The notes under the pieces were generated by a model. That model was not told the DNA's origin. It was given only the letters and a program-made list of their open reading frames with translations, and did not search any database. 61,623 nucleotides of DNA from an uncultured Bacillota bacterium (GTDB lineage: Bacteria > Bacillota > Clostridia > Lachnospirales > Lachnospiraceae), in assembly GCA_949291945.1 (NCBI GenBank), contig CASEXH010000025.1:1-61623 (forward strand), written 5' to 3'. Position numbers and translations under genes: made by a program. Below, piece after piece: positions 17,022 to 25,983 of this stretch (positions within the stretch are counted from its first letter, which is position 1; every line of letters starts with the position of its first letter).

Positions 17022-18119
17022 ATGGAAACCACTACCATAGGTTTTATCGGATTGGGGCTGATCGGAGGCTCCATTGCAAAAGCAATCCGTAAATTTCACC
17101 CTGATTACCAGATCCTGGCTTACAACCGGACAAAAGAGGTGCTGGAGGATGCAGTTTTTGACGGCATTGTTGATATCCCCTGTACAGAACGGGATACCAG
17201 GTTTGCCCTCTGTGACTATATCTTTTTGTGTGCCACAGTTGATTATAATCTGGAATGCCTTCCCTGGCTGAAAGAAACCATGAGATCCAGCTGTATCCTC
17301 ACCGATGTGGGAAGCGTCAAAGGTGAGATCCACCGACAGATCACCGCCCTGGGTATGGCTGCCAACTTTATCGGCGGTCATCCCATGGCCGGCAGTGAGA
17401 AAACCGGATATGAATATTCTACAGATCACCTGATCGAAAACGCTTATTATCTTCTCACCCCTTCAGAGGAAGCCGGCCTGGATAAGATCAGTGCTTACAC
17501 GGAACTGGTTTCCTCCATCGGCGCTTTGCCTATGATCCTTTCCTGGGATGAGCATGACTTTATTACTGCTTCCGTCAGCCACCTGCCTCATATTGTGGCA
17601 GCCTCCCTGGTCAATGTTGTGAAAAAACTGGATTCTCCTCAGGAGCATATGAAGACCATTGCCGCAGGAGGGTTTAAAGACATTACCAGAATTGCATCTT
17701 CTTCTCCCCATATGTGGGAACAGATCTGTCTGGAAAATCCGGAGTATATTTCCAAAGTGCTGGATGAATATATCCGTCAGATCGTACAGGCAAAATATCT
17801 GGTAGACCAGAAAGACGGCCAGGGACTCTATGAAATGTTCGCTCAGTCCCGGGATTACCGGAACTCTTTCAGCGATGCTCCCAGCGGCCCTCTGAAAAAA
17901 GCCTTCATCTTATACTGTGATGTGGTAGACGAAACAGGAGCCATTGCCACAATAGCCACTATTCTTTCTATGAATAACATAAGTATCAAGAATATCGGTA
18001 TTGTCCACAACCGGGAGTTTGAAGACGGCGTTCTCCGGATTGAATTTTATGACGAAGAAGCCCAGAAGCTTGCCGCAGAGCAGCTTAAAAAGCGCAACTA
18101 TATTATTTACGAGAGGTAG
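17022..18119 (+). CDS. tyrA: Prephenate dehydrogenase with C-terminal ACT domain
   Basis: A 365-aa NAD(P)-dependent enzyme converting prephenate to 4-hydroxyphenylpyruvate in tyrosine synthesis. The Rossmann GLGLIGGS loop lies at about 7-14, the catalytic GGHPMAGSEKTG segment near 120-130, and the SHLPH motif near 185. Residues from about 295 form an ACT domain (ETGAIATIATILSMNNISIKNI), which usually gives tyrosine feedback control. AAGGAG precedes the ATG. aroA follows after 8 nt, so the pair is one operon. Confidence 0.95.
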   Translation: METTTIGFIGLGLIGGSIAKAIRKFHPDYQILAYNRTKEVLEDAVFDGIVDIPCTERDTRFALCDYIFLCATVDYNLECLPWLKETMRSSCILTDVGSVKGEIHRQITALGMAANFIGGHPMAGSEKTGYEYSTDHLIENAYYLLTPSEEAGLDKISAYTELVSSIGALPMILSWDEHDFITASVSHLPHIVAASLVNVVKKLDSPQEHMKTIAAGGFKDITRIASSSPHMWEQICLENPEYISKVLDEYIRQIVQAKYLVDQKDGQGLYEMFAQSRDYRNSFSDAPSGPLKKAFILYCDVVDETGAIATIATILSMNNISIKNIGIVHNREFEDGVLRIEFYDEEAQKLAAEQLKKRNYIIYER

Positions 18120-18127
18120 GAAAAGCT

Positions 18128-19405
18128 ATGAAATTCAGAAGATCAACTCCCCTGAAGGGAGAAATCACGGTTCCGGGAGACAAATCCATTTCCCACCGCA
18201 GCGTTATGCTGGGCGCCATTTCAAAAGGCACCACCAGTATCACCAATTTTCTGGAAGGAGCAGACTGTCTCTCTACTATAGACTGTTTCCGGAAAATGGG
18301 GATCGAAGTTGAGCGAAAACCGGAAGAAATCCTTATCCACGGAAAAGGCCTTCACGGGCTTCTGGCTCCTTCCGATACCCTGGATGTAGGAAACAGCGGC
18401 ACTACGGTACGGCTGTTAAGCGGTCTCCTGGCCGGCCAGACCTTCCAGAGCACCCTTACCGGAGATGACTCTATTCAGAAGCGTCCTATGAAACGGATTA
18501 TCACCCCCCTTACCGCTATGGGGGGAGAGATCAAAAGTATCCGGGACAATGACTGTGTTCCTCTTCAGATTCAGGGCCGCCCTCTGAAGGGAATCCATTA
18601 TGATTCTCCCGTAAGTTCCGCTCAGGTGAAATCCTGTGTCCTTCTGGCAGGTCTTTATGCCGACGGACCTACCAGCATAACAGAGCCTTATGTTTCCAGA
18701 AATCATTCAGAATTAATGCTCCGTTCTTTTGGCGCCAGTGTGACCAGTAAGGACACCACCGTTACCATCGAACCGGAACCGGAACTTACCGGTCAGAAAG
18801 TAATCATGCCGGGAGACATCTCCTCTGCCGCCTATTTTATAGCCGCAGGTCTGCTGGTTCCTGGTTCTGAAATCCTGATCAAAAATGTAGGCACAAATCC
18901 TACCAGAGACGGAATCCTCCGGGTATGCCGGCAGATGGGGGCTGATATCCAGCTTTTGGACCAGAAAGAACACTGCCAGGAACCTGCTGCAGATATCCTG
19001 GTAAGATACAGTTCATTGAAAGGAACCGAGATCCACGGAGAACTGATCCCCACTCTCATCGATGAACTGCCTGTAATAGCAGTCATGGCCGCTTTTGCAG
19101 AAGGCACTACAGTTATCCGGGACGCCCAGGAATTAAAAGTAAAAGAGTCCAACCGTCTGGATATTATGGTCCACCATCTTCAGGCCATGGGGGCAGACGT
19201 AACCCCCACAGAAGACGGCATGATCATCCGGGGCGGTACTCCTCTTCACGGTGCCACACTGGACAGTCATCTGGATCACAGGATCGCCATGTCCTTTGCT
19301 GTAGCAAGTCTGGCCGCCCAGGGAGAAACGGAGATCACCCGGGCAGATTGTGTAAATATTTCATATCCCAGATTTTATGAAGACCTGCAAAGTCTTCAAT
19401 ATTAA
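18128..19405 (+). CDS. aroA: 3-Phosphoshikimate 1-carboxyvinyltransferase (EPSP synthase)
   Basis: A 425-aa cytoplasmic enzyme joining phosphoenolpyruvate to shikimate-3-phosphate in the shikimate pathway. Diagnostic stretches are GDKSISHRSVMLGAI (about 18-32), the LDVGNSGTTVRLL signature (about 80-92), a KRPMKRII segment, and RVKESNRL-like KVKESNRL near 340 with DHRIAMSFA near the C-terminus. The length is normal. It directly follows tyrA, and a strong terminator follows it. Confidence 0.97.
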   Translation: MKFRRSTPLKGEITVPGDKSISHRSVMLGAISKGTTSITNFLEGADCLSTIDCFRKMGIEVERKPEEILIHGKGLHGLLAPSDTLDVGNSGTTVRLLSGLLAGQTFQSTLTGDDSIQKRPMKRIITPLTAMGGEIKSIRDNDCVPLQIQGRPLKGIHYDSPVSSAQVKSCVLLAGLYADGPTSITEPYVSRNHSELMLRSFGASVTSKDTTVTIEPEPELTGQKVIMPGDISSAAYFIAAGLLVPGSEILIKNVGTNPTRDGILRVCRQMGADIQLLDQKEHCQEPAADILVRYSSLKGTEIHGELIPTLIDELPVIAVMAAFAEGTTVIRDAQELKVKESNRLDIMVHHLQAMGADVTPTEDGMIIRGGTPLHGATLDSHLDHRIAMSFAVASLAAQGETEITRADCVNISYPRFYEDLQSLQY

Positions 19406-19420
19406 AAATCGTCCATAATA

Positions 19421-19498
19421 AAAAAGAGGACTGCTGTCCCCGGTAAAGGCATCACGGAATTTTCCGGATCTTTCCTGTTACAGCAGCCCTCTTTTTTT
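19421..19498. terminator. Bidirectional terminator after aroA
   Basis: AAAAAGAGGACTGCTGT (19421-19437) pairs with ACAGCAGCCCTCTTTTTTT (about 19480-19498). It has T-runs on both outer sides, serves aroA on the plus strand and overlaps the 3' end of the minus-strand RACo remnant. Confidence 0.85.
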
Positions 19499-20432
19499 CA
19501 ATTCTTTTTCCACCGTTGGATATCTGCGGATATCTGTATGGGGGATGGCCTCCGCCGCCATGAGATGAAGAAAGTTATCTACAGTTCCAAACTGGATATA
19601 AGTCATCTTATCCAGGATTTTCTCCACCTCTTCCTTGGTCTCTTTATGAAGAAGTATTTTTCTGGCACCTGCCAGCGAACTGTTTCCCGGAAGAATGATC
19701 TTATCTCTTGGCGTATCCGGATACAGCCCCACTTCCCCCATCATATATTCTACCATAGTCCCGGCAGCGGCTTTTGTCTTCAGGAACTCTTCAATATCCT
19801 TCTGGAAGAAAAAGAGGCCGGGGGCATATTCTGCTGCCAGCGCTCCGTCCACCTCCCGGATTTTTTCAGAAGCTTCCTCTACATAACGTCCTCTTACGTC
19901 GATCCAGCCGTTGAGAAACATTTCTGCTAACAGATCCACTATACCGGAACCGCAGATTCCTTTCGCCGCTGTCTCACCGATCACATGGATCTCTACCTGG
20001 CCATTTTCTATATGAACCCGGTCTACAGCACCAGGCTCCGCCCGCATACCGGTTTTTACTACGCCGCCTTCCAGAGCCGGTCCTGCAGCCCCTGCGCCGG
20101 CTACCAGAAAGTCTTTATTTCCAATAACCAGCTCTCCGTTGGTTCCGATATCCAGGAAGACAGAAATCTCTTCCTGTTTGTATATCTCCGTTTCTACTAT
20201 ACCGCTTAAAATATCTCCTCCCAGATAGTTGGCCTGTCCGGGATAACAGTATACATATCCTTTCAAAGGAAATCCCAGATCTTTAGCTCTGTAACAGTCC
20301 GGCTTCACCATATTCTTCTCTAAAAGCTCTCAGGATCCGCTCCTGATCGGAGACATTATCCTCCAGACTTGGAGGTGTCAGCTCCAGATAGATTTTCCGG
20401 CTCCAGCCTTCCATCCTATTTTCTGTTTCCAT
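19478..20432 (-). pseudogene. Decayed RACo-like ASKHA protein (DUF4445 family)
   Basis: Two pieces of one gene lie in different frames. The 5' piece (20432-20283) has an AAGGAG site, starts METENRMEG and carries the KIYLELTPPSLEDNVSDQER linker typical before the ASKHA domain of corrinoid-protein reactivators, then stops after 49 codons. The 3' piece (20311-19478, 277 aa) is the second half of the ASKHA fold, with DIGTNGELV, AGPALEGG and GICGSGIVDLLAE. The first ASKHA half, about 150-200 residues, is missing at the junction. A frameshift with deletion is therefore likely. An intact protein would reactivate corrinoid methyltransferase systems. The 3' piece could still be translated from 20311, but function is unlikely. 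Confidence 0.75.
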
Positions 20433-20524
20433 GGTCTTCTCCTTTTCTGCCTTTCATCTTTTCTGACCTTTCCAATATGTATGCTGTGTATGCCGTGAAA
20501 TCCTGCTTGCTGCTTTTTCTATAA

Positions 20525-21664
20525 CTACATAAATTTCAAATTTATCAGACGGAATACCTGTTCCGCTGTATCGGCCAGGTTCTGCCCTGCTGTCTCCGGA
20601 TCCATAGCCTCTTCTAAAGTAGAAATACCCCGGATAACCGGGAAGAAAGCATCAATTCCTTTTTCATTGCACTTTACCGCATCTCTGGTCACACTTCCTG
20701 CAAAGGCAACCACTGTCTTTCCATATTTCTTTGCCAGACCGGCAACTCCTACTGGAGCTTTTCCCATAGCAGTCTGACCATCCAGCCGTCCTTCTCCGGT
20801 AACCACCACATCTGCCTCTTTTACATAATCCTCCAGTCTGGTTTCCTCCAGAATGATCTGGATCCCGGACTCCAGCACACTATTGGTAAAAGTCAGAAAA
20901 GCAAAGCCCAGACCCCCTGCCGCTCCGGTTCCAGGCGTTTCCGGATCCGCTTTGGGAAAAGTCTCAGCCGCCAGTTTTGCATAGGCCCCCAGCCATTTAT
21001 CCATCTTATCGATCATTTCTGCATCTGCACCTTTTTGGGGACCGTAAATGGCACTGCTGCCCTGAGGTCCGCACAGGGGATTTACCACGTCACAGGCCAC
21101 ACGGAATTCACATTCCCTCAGCTCTGGAAGAACCTTTTCATCTCTGATAGATTTAAGATATTCCAATCCTCTGGCCCCCAGAGGCACTTCCTTGCCTTCC
21201 TGGTCCAGGAACTCATAACCCAATGCCTGAAGCATACCGACGCCTCCGTCATTTGTAGCGCTTCCTCCGATTCCTACCAGAAACCGTCTGCAGCCTTTTT
21301 CAATAGCGTCCTTTATCATTTCTCCTACTCCGTAGGTGGTTGTATAAAGAGGATTTCTCATCTGGTCGGGAACCAGGGTGATTCCTGCTGCCGCAGACAT
21401 CTCGATTACTGCTGTGTTTTCTCCTACAATTCCATACTCAGCCTCCACCGGATTTCCCAGTGGACCGGTAACCGTCACTTTACATATACGCCCTCCCATT
21501 CCCTGGACCAAAGCTTCTACAGTTCCTTCTCCCCCGTCTGCCAGAGGTCTGATCTCCACCTGTGCCTGAGGATTGCTCTTTAATATTCCCCTTTTTGCTG
21601 CCTCCCCTGCTTCCAGAGAAGACAAGCTTCCTTTAAATGAATCAATTGCGATCACTACTTTCAT
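20525..21664 (-). CDS. Glycerate kinase
   Basis: A 379-aa enzyme of the GlxK/GarK (type II) glycerate kinase family, which phosphorylates D-glycerate with ATP to feed lower glycolysis. Typical blocks are DSFKGSLSSLEA at the N-terminus, RPLADGGEGT, the GIGGSATNDGGVGMLQALG loop and VVTGEGRLDGQT. The start at 21664 fits a GGAGTAAAGG ribosome site; the open frame upstream lacks family similarity. It is monocistronic, divergent from the MATE gene. Confidence 0.93.
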   Translation of the reverse strand: MKVVIAIDSFKGSLSSLEAGEAAKRGILKSNPQAQVEIRPLADGGEGTVEALVQGMGGRICKVTVTGPLGNPVEAEYGIVGENTAVIEMSAAAGITLVPDQMRNPLYTTTYGVGEMIKDAIEKGCRRFLVGIGGSATNDGGVGMLQALGYEFLDQEGKEVPLGARGLEYLKSIRDEKVLPELRECEFRVACDVVNPLCGPQGSSAIYGPQKGADAEMIDKMDKWLGAYAKLAAETFPKADPETPGTGAAGGLGFAFLTFTNSVLESGIQIILEETRLEDYVKEADVVVTGEGRLDGQTAMGKAPVGVAGLAKKYGKTVVAFAGSVTRDAVKCNEKGIDAFFPVIRGISTLEEAMDPETAGQNLADTAEQVFRLINLKFM

Positions 21665-21760
21665 ACCTTTACTCCTTACCTGGCGTTGTTTTTTTCCAAT
21701 CTCTTTGATTATAAAACGAATTCTTTCACAGTTCAACGTATTTTCTCGTTAAATAATCCC

Positions 21761-21790
21761 TTGACAATTCTCTGCTCTTCTGCTTATAAT
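21761..21790 (+). promoter_or_regulatory. Promoter of the MATE exporter
   Basis: TTGACA (21761-21766), 18-nt spacer, perfect TATAAT (21785-21790). The start codon is 144 nt downstream, an unusually long leader. Confidence 0.8.
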
Positions 21791-21839
21791 GATACCGCTA
21801 AAACTTCATGTGGATTTTTCTGGGTACAGCCCATTTTTC

Positions 21840-21880
21840 GCCACATAATCACTGCCGGTGATTATGTGGCTTTTCTTTTG
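21840..21880 (+). promoter_or_regulatory. Candidate attenuator in the MATE leader
   Basis: GCCACATAATCAC (21840-21852) and GTGATTATGTGGC (21858-21870) form a perfect 13-bp stem followed by TTTTCTTTT. It is a complete intrinsic terminator placed between the promoter and the MATE start codon, so transcription of the exporter probably depends on antitermination or read-through. The roughly 43 nt before it are too short for most riboswitch aptamers, and none was recognised. Confidence 0.7.
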
Positions 21881-21933
21881 CCTGCAGATCGGCGGCAAAC
21901 ATCATTATACGCATTATAAGGAGCGACGGATAA

Positions 21934-23265
21934 ATGAATGAAACTTTTATGAAAGAAAAACCCGTATTTCCACTGATCATATCTATGGGACTTCCCATGA
22001 TGATCTCCATGCTGGTAAATTCTCTGTATAATATCGTCGACAGCTTTTTCGTGGCAAAGATCAGCGAAGACGCAATGACTGCTCTTTCCCTGGTCTATCC
22101 GGTCCAGAATTTTATCAGCGCTATAGCCATCGGTTTCGGTGTAGGGATCAATGCTGTAATTGCCTATTATCTGGGAGCTTCCCAAAAGGAAAAAGCCGAC
22201 CGGACCGCTTCCTGGGGGCTTTTGCTTGCCCTGATCCACGGACTTCTGCTGGCTGTAATCTGTATTGCAGTTATGCCTGCTTTCCTCCATATGTTTACTT
22301 CCCAGGCGTCTCTCTCTGAGCTGGGTATGCGTTATTCTGTGATCGTATTTGCCTTTTCCCCGGTGATCACCCTGGGAATTTCCTTTGAAAAGATCTTCCA
22401 GTCTACCGGGCAGATGACGGTCAGTATGGTCAGTCTTATGGCCGGATGTATCACCAATATTATCCTGGACCCCATCATGATCTTCGGTATCGGACCATGT
22501 CCGGAAATGGGCATTGAAGGAGCCGCTCTGGCTACGGGCCTTGGACAGGTGGTTTCCCTTGTGATTTATCTTGGGATTTATTTTTCAGGAGCCCTTCCCC
22601 TTCATATCGGGATCCGGCATCTGGTAAAGGAAAAGGGGCTTATTGCCCGGTTATATTCCATCGGGATTCCTGCTTCCCTGAACATTGCCCTGCCTTCCCT
22701 GCTGATCGCCTCCCTGAATGTAATCCTGGCTTCTTTTTCTCAGATTTATGTGACGATCCTGGGTATCTATTATAAACTGCAGACCTTTCTGTATCTTCCT
22801 GCCAACGGGATTATCCAGGGTATCCGGCCTTTGATAGGATACAATTACGGTGCAAAGGAATATCACCGGGTAAATAAACTCTATCTCACTACCCTGGCTA
22901 TTGACAGCTGTATCATGGTCCTGGGGACTATCATCTGTCTGCTGATCCCCGGACAGCTTATCGGACTGTTTACAGAAAATCCTCAGACTATCCAGGCCGG
23001 GATCCTGGCTCTGCGTATCATAAGCGGAGGGTTCCTGGTCTCCACTTTATCCATCACCGCCTGCGGCGCTCTGGAAGGACTGGGAAAGGGCACTCCTTCC
23101 CTCATTATTTCTCTGCTCCGCTATGTAGTGATTATTATTCCTGCTTCTTTTCTCCTTGGCAGAATCCTTGGCCCTGCAGGAGTCTGGAATGCATTTTGGA
23201 TCGCAGAGGCGGTTACCGGAGTGATTTCTGTATTTATCTACCGCAGAGCCGTCAGGATCCGTTAA
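21934..23265 (+). CDS. MATE-family multidrug efflux transporter
   Basis: A 443-aa, about 12-helix integral membrane protein of the MATE family, which exports cationic or organic compounds in exchange for Na+ or H+. The two related halves show PLIISMGLPMMISMLVNSLYN at the start, the GFGVGINAVIAYYLGA loop of the first half and an IGYNYGAKEYHRVNK loop opening the second half, all usual for the family. AAGGAG precedes the ATG. It is single in its transcript, preceded by a possible attenuator and followed by a terminator. The substrate is unknown. Confidence 0.92.
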   Translation: MNETFMKEKPVFPLIISMGLPMMISMLVNSLYNIVDSFFVAKISEDAMTALSLVYPVQNFISAIAIGFGVGINAVIAYYLGASQKEKADRTASWGLLLALIHGLLLAVICIAVMPAFLHMFTSQASLSELGMRYSVIVFAFSPVITLGISFEKIFQSTGQMTVSMVSLMAGCITNIILDPIMIFGIGPCPEMGIEGAALATGLGQVVSLVIYLGIYFSGALPLHIGIRHLVKEKGLIARLYSIGIPASLNIALPSLLIASLNVILASFSQIYVTILGIYYKLQTFLYLPANGIIQGIRPLIGYNYGAKEYHRVNKLYLTTLAIDSCIMVLGTIICLLIPGQLIGLFTENPQTIQAGILALRIISGGFLVSTLSITACGALEGLGKGTPSLIISLLRYVVIIIPASFLLGRILGPAGVWNAFWIAEAVTGVISVFIYRRAVRIR

Positions 23266-23359
23266 TCATCACAAAGCGCATATTGCAAACCCGAATTGCA
23301 TATGCTATAATGCCTGTAGGCAAAGAGAAATTATGGATCCATGTGATTCAGCCAAAACG

Positions 23360-23392
23360 AAAACCCCAGTGTTGCCGCACTGGGGTTTTCTA
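23360..23392 (+). terminator. Terminator of the MATE gene
   Basis: AACCCCAGTG and CACTGGGGTT form a stem around a 6-nt loop, followed by TTTCTATT, about 95 nt past the stop. Confidence 0.88.
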
Positions 23393-23440
23393 TTCCTTTT
23401 ATGGAGACGGCAGGAACTGATACCGCAGGCTGGTTACCGG

Positions 23441-23527
23441 CTACTTATCGCCATCCAGCCATTTGATAATGTAATGGCAAATTACACCACCCATGACGGC
23501 GATAATAAGTGAAATTATGAACTCCAT
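23441..23527 (-). CDS. 28-aa single-pass membrane peptide
   Basis: The peptide starts MEFIISLIIAVMGG, spans the membrane once (about 3-21) and ends KWLDGDK. A perfect AGAGAGGAGGTGA ribosome site sits 6 nt before the ATG, the strongest sign that it is real. The single helix plus short charged tail recalls Fst/Lpt-type toxin peptides and other small Firmicute membrane peptides, but family membership is not certain. It is antisense to the gap between the MATE gene and its remnant; the frame also stays open upstream to 23641 without another good start. Confidence 0.6.
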   Translation of the reverse strand: MEFIISLIIAVMGGVICHYIIKWLDGDK

Positions 23528-23635
23528 GTGATTCACCTCCTCTCTGTTACCAGATTTGGAGGCGGCAACAAAAAAATTATAGCATGGTTTCTTACTGCTT
23601 ACTATAATCTTCTCAATAAAATATTTGAATTTTTG

Positions 23636-23758
23636 TTTCACTTCATGGAGATTTCAATGCTCGGCAGAGCTTTTGGTCCTGAAGGGGTCTGGACTGTAGA
23701 AGCTATGGCCAGTGTAATTTCTGTATTTATCTATTGCAGAACAGTGTACGTCCGGTAA
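23636..23758 (+). pseudogene. C-terminal remnant of a second MATE gene
   Basis: The frame ends with LGRAFGPEGVW...ASVISVFIYCRTVYVR, matching the C-terminus of the intact MATE protein just upstream (LGRILGPAGVW...GVISVFIYRRAVRIR) over some 33 residues. Only this tail survives; there is no start signal or membrane domain. It suggests a former tandem MATE pair, or recombination between two copies. Confidence 0.8.
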
Positions 23759-23767
23759 GAGTATTTT

Positions 23768-25105
23768 CTATCTTGCTGCCGTAAATCTCCTCAATAGTTC
23801 TCTATACTCCTTATAATATTCGCAGTTCTCCATGCGGAAGGAAGCCGGCATCTCTCTTACTTTCTCCCAGCCCCAGCGCATAAGCTGGGGTTTTAAAATT
23901 TGTTCTTTCTGAAGGGTAAAGAGCAGCGCTCTCTGACGGAATTGAAGATGATACTTTAACTCTTCTGACACTACTCCCGGAAAGTACTGGCACATTTCTT
24001 CTACCAGCTCCTTTCCCATTCTCCTCTCCTTATACTGGTCCCAATATCTACGAATTTCCCCGGAGAATTCCATCCACCGAGAATCCCTTCGAGGATGCGC
24101 AACTCCCATATAACAGGCATCCTTATAGCACCATAGAGTCCAAGATATTCCATTTTTTTCAAACAATTCCAGGGTATCTTCCACCATTTCCAAAACATGC
24201 CAAAGCTCATGACCTTCAATATCATAGCCTGCCTCTCCGCATAAAAGAGGTCTTCCAAATTTTCGCATTTCAGAAACCATTTTAGAGAACCTCTCCGCAA
24301 AAACTTCTCTCCTCTTTTGTCTGGGATAATCCACATTATATAACTTTGCATCCCAAACTGTGGGATAAAAATGAAAGGTAAGGGTAGTCTGCTCATCTTT
24401 TAGCGCTTTTATAGCAGAAAAATCCATAGCAAAAAAATCACCTTCCCAAAAAATAATATGGTTCCCATCCACTTGACGGATAGCCTTAGTTACCTTCTCA
24501 TAAAATCTCTGTAAAGCTCCCTCCCTTGGCGGAATCAAAAAGGGCTCATTCAAAATATCATATCCCAGGAGATAAGTTTTCTGGGAATATCTTCTAGCTA
24601 TTTCCTGCCACATAGCTACTATTTGTTCCTGAAAAATATCATATTGCCAGAATTGGGGAATTCCTGTCTGATTATCCGAATGCCAGTCAGGATTCTGCCC
24701 CCCCGGCACTGCGTGAAGGTCCGGCATAAGAAATATTTCGTACTTACTGCAGAATTCCAAAAGCCGGTCAAATTGCAGGAATCCCTCTTCCTTAAATTTC
24801 TGGGGATTGTCGTCATCTATAAACCAATGATAATTAAAGGGAACTCTCAATAAATTAATTCCCATTTTTTTCAAAAACTTAAAATCCTCCTCCCCTATAA
24901 AGGAAGTAACAAAATCTCTAAAAAAGCTTTCACTTCTTTCTTTTCCAAAGCATTCCCTGAAGGCTTCCTTAATCTGCTTCTCTGGCGTAGGAATACCCAG
25001 CATAAAATGCTCCATATTCAGCCAGGTACCAACTCCCAGACCTTTAAAAATCACCGGTTGTTCTTTATAGAAAAACTTATCTCCTTTAACTTGTACAAAT
25101 TCCAT
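23768..25105 (-). CDS. Glycoside hydrolase family 5 enzyme, cytoplasmic
   Basis: A 445-aa GH5 (clan A) enzyme with a predicted TIM barrel, retaining mechanism, acting on beta-linked sugars. The acid/base Glu187 is in DILNEP and the nucleophile Glu291 in LLCGEAGYD; NLLRVPFNYHW and a WTLWCYKD segment are also family-like. There is no signal peptide, so it probably acts on imported oligosaccharides. A GGAGG within the last codons of the sulfatase remnant serves as ribosome site, 2 nt from its stop, so the two were one operon. The exact substrate is not visible. Confidence 0.88.
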   Translation of the reverse strand: MEFVQVKGDKFFYKEQPVIFKGLGVGTWLNMEHFMLGIPTPEKQIKEAFRECFGKERSESFFRDFVTSFIGEEDFKFLKKMGINLLRVPFNYHWFIDDDNPQKFKEEGFLQFDRLLEFCSKYEIFLMPDLHAVPGGQNPDWHSDNQTGIPQFWQYDIFQEQIVAMWQEIARRYSQKTYLLGYDILNEPFLIPPREGALQRFYEKVTKAIRQVDGNHIIFWEGDFFAMDFSAIKALKDEQTTLTFHFYPTVWDAKLYNVDYPRQKRREVFAERFSKMVSEMRKFGRPLLCGEAGYDIEGHELWHVLEMVEDTLELFEKNGISWTLWCYKDACYMGVAHPRRDSRWMEFSGEIRRYWDQYKERRMGKELVEEMCQYFPGVVSEELKYHLQFRQRALLFTLQKEQILKPQLMRWGWEKVREMPASFRMENCEYYKEYRELLRRFTAAR

Positions 25106-25107
25106 AC

Positions 25108-25860
25108 TTATCCTCCTGTAAGTCCTAATCTTTCATATTGCTCCCTTGGAGTCTGAGCTTCTTCCATGCCTGCTGCAAGCTTTCTGCACATGTTTTCCTC
25201 CAATTTCTTATCTTTTATAGGATGCTCCTGCCCGTAATCTTCCTGCAGATCAAATAAAAGAGATTCTCTCACATAGCAGATATCCCCCCACCAGTCTCTA
25301 TCTCCTGTTGCCGGTATTTTATACACGGGATAATCCGTATAAGGAAGAAACCTTCCCATCTCTATTTCAGCGGCATATTCCTCCCCAAAATATCTTCCCA
25401 AGGAAGTAGGGATCCCGCAATATTGGAAGCAAGGCTGGTTTCTCTCATCCTTAGGAGCTCTAAAATAAGTGTAGCGTCCGTCATATACATTGACGGCTCT
25501 GCCAAACCATCCATAAATAATCTGCTCCCTAGAGACTTCCTGTCTTTCAATAACAGGAAGCAAGCTTTTTCCTTTCACTCTCTCAGGGATGGAAATGCCA
25601 TGATATTCTAAAATCGTAGGCATTAAATCAATATTCTGAGTCAATTGTTTCCGCTTTTCCCCTGCGTGTTCCTTTCGAGGCATCTTTACCAAAAGAGGCA
25701 AATGACTCAATTCATTATAGGCATGCATGAAATTCTTGGCAATATATCCGTGTTCCCCCAGCATATGTCCATGGTCCGTGGTAAAGAGTATCAGAGTGTC
25801 TTCATATAAATTGTTTTTTTTCAGGGCTTCAACAAATTTTCCAAACCATTTATCAGCCAT
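25108..25860 (-). pseudogene. C-terminal part of a sulfatase, N-terminal half lost
   Basis: These 250 residues are the C-terminal half of a type I sulfatase: FTTDHGHMLGEHGY is the conserved metal-site strand, followed by LPLLVKMP and an IDLMPTILEYHGI segment. The N-terminal half, including the formylglycine CxPSR-type site, is absent. The frame remains sulfatase-like for several codons before the ATG (YLATLTMADKW), so the ATG is internal; an in-frame stop lies about 10 codons further up, at about 25890-25900. The break point faces the similarly truncated kinase gene, so a deletion probably joined them. A catalytic role is ruled out by the missing active site. Confidence 0.85.
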
Positions 25861-25983
25861 GGTAAGGGTAGCTAAATATTTCTTTCTGTTTTTTTTATTT
25901 CATCTGTACCGGCATTTTGCCTTAAGATTTCTAAAATTTCAAATACTTATACCTACCGTTCCATTCACTTAAGCAGCAATTCC

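Noticed and set aside
21790..21840. A known riboswitch class in the MATE leader
   Set aside because: None of the preQ1, guanidine, yybP or other aptamer signatures I checked by eye is present, and the leader is too short for most.
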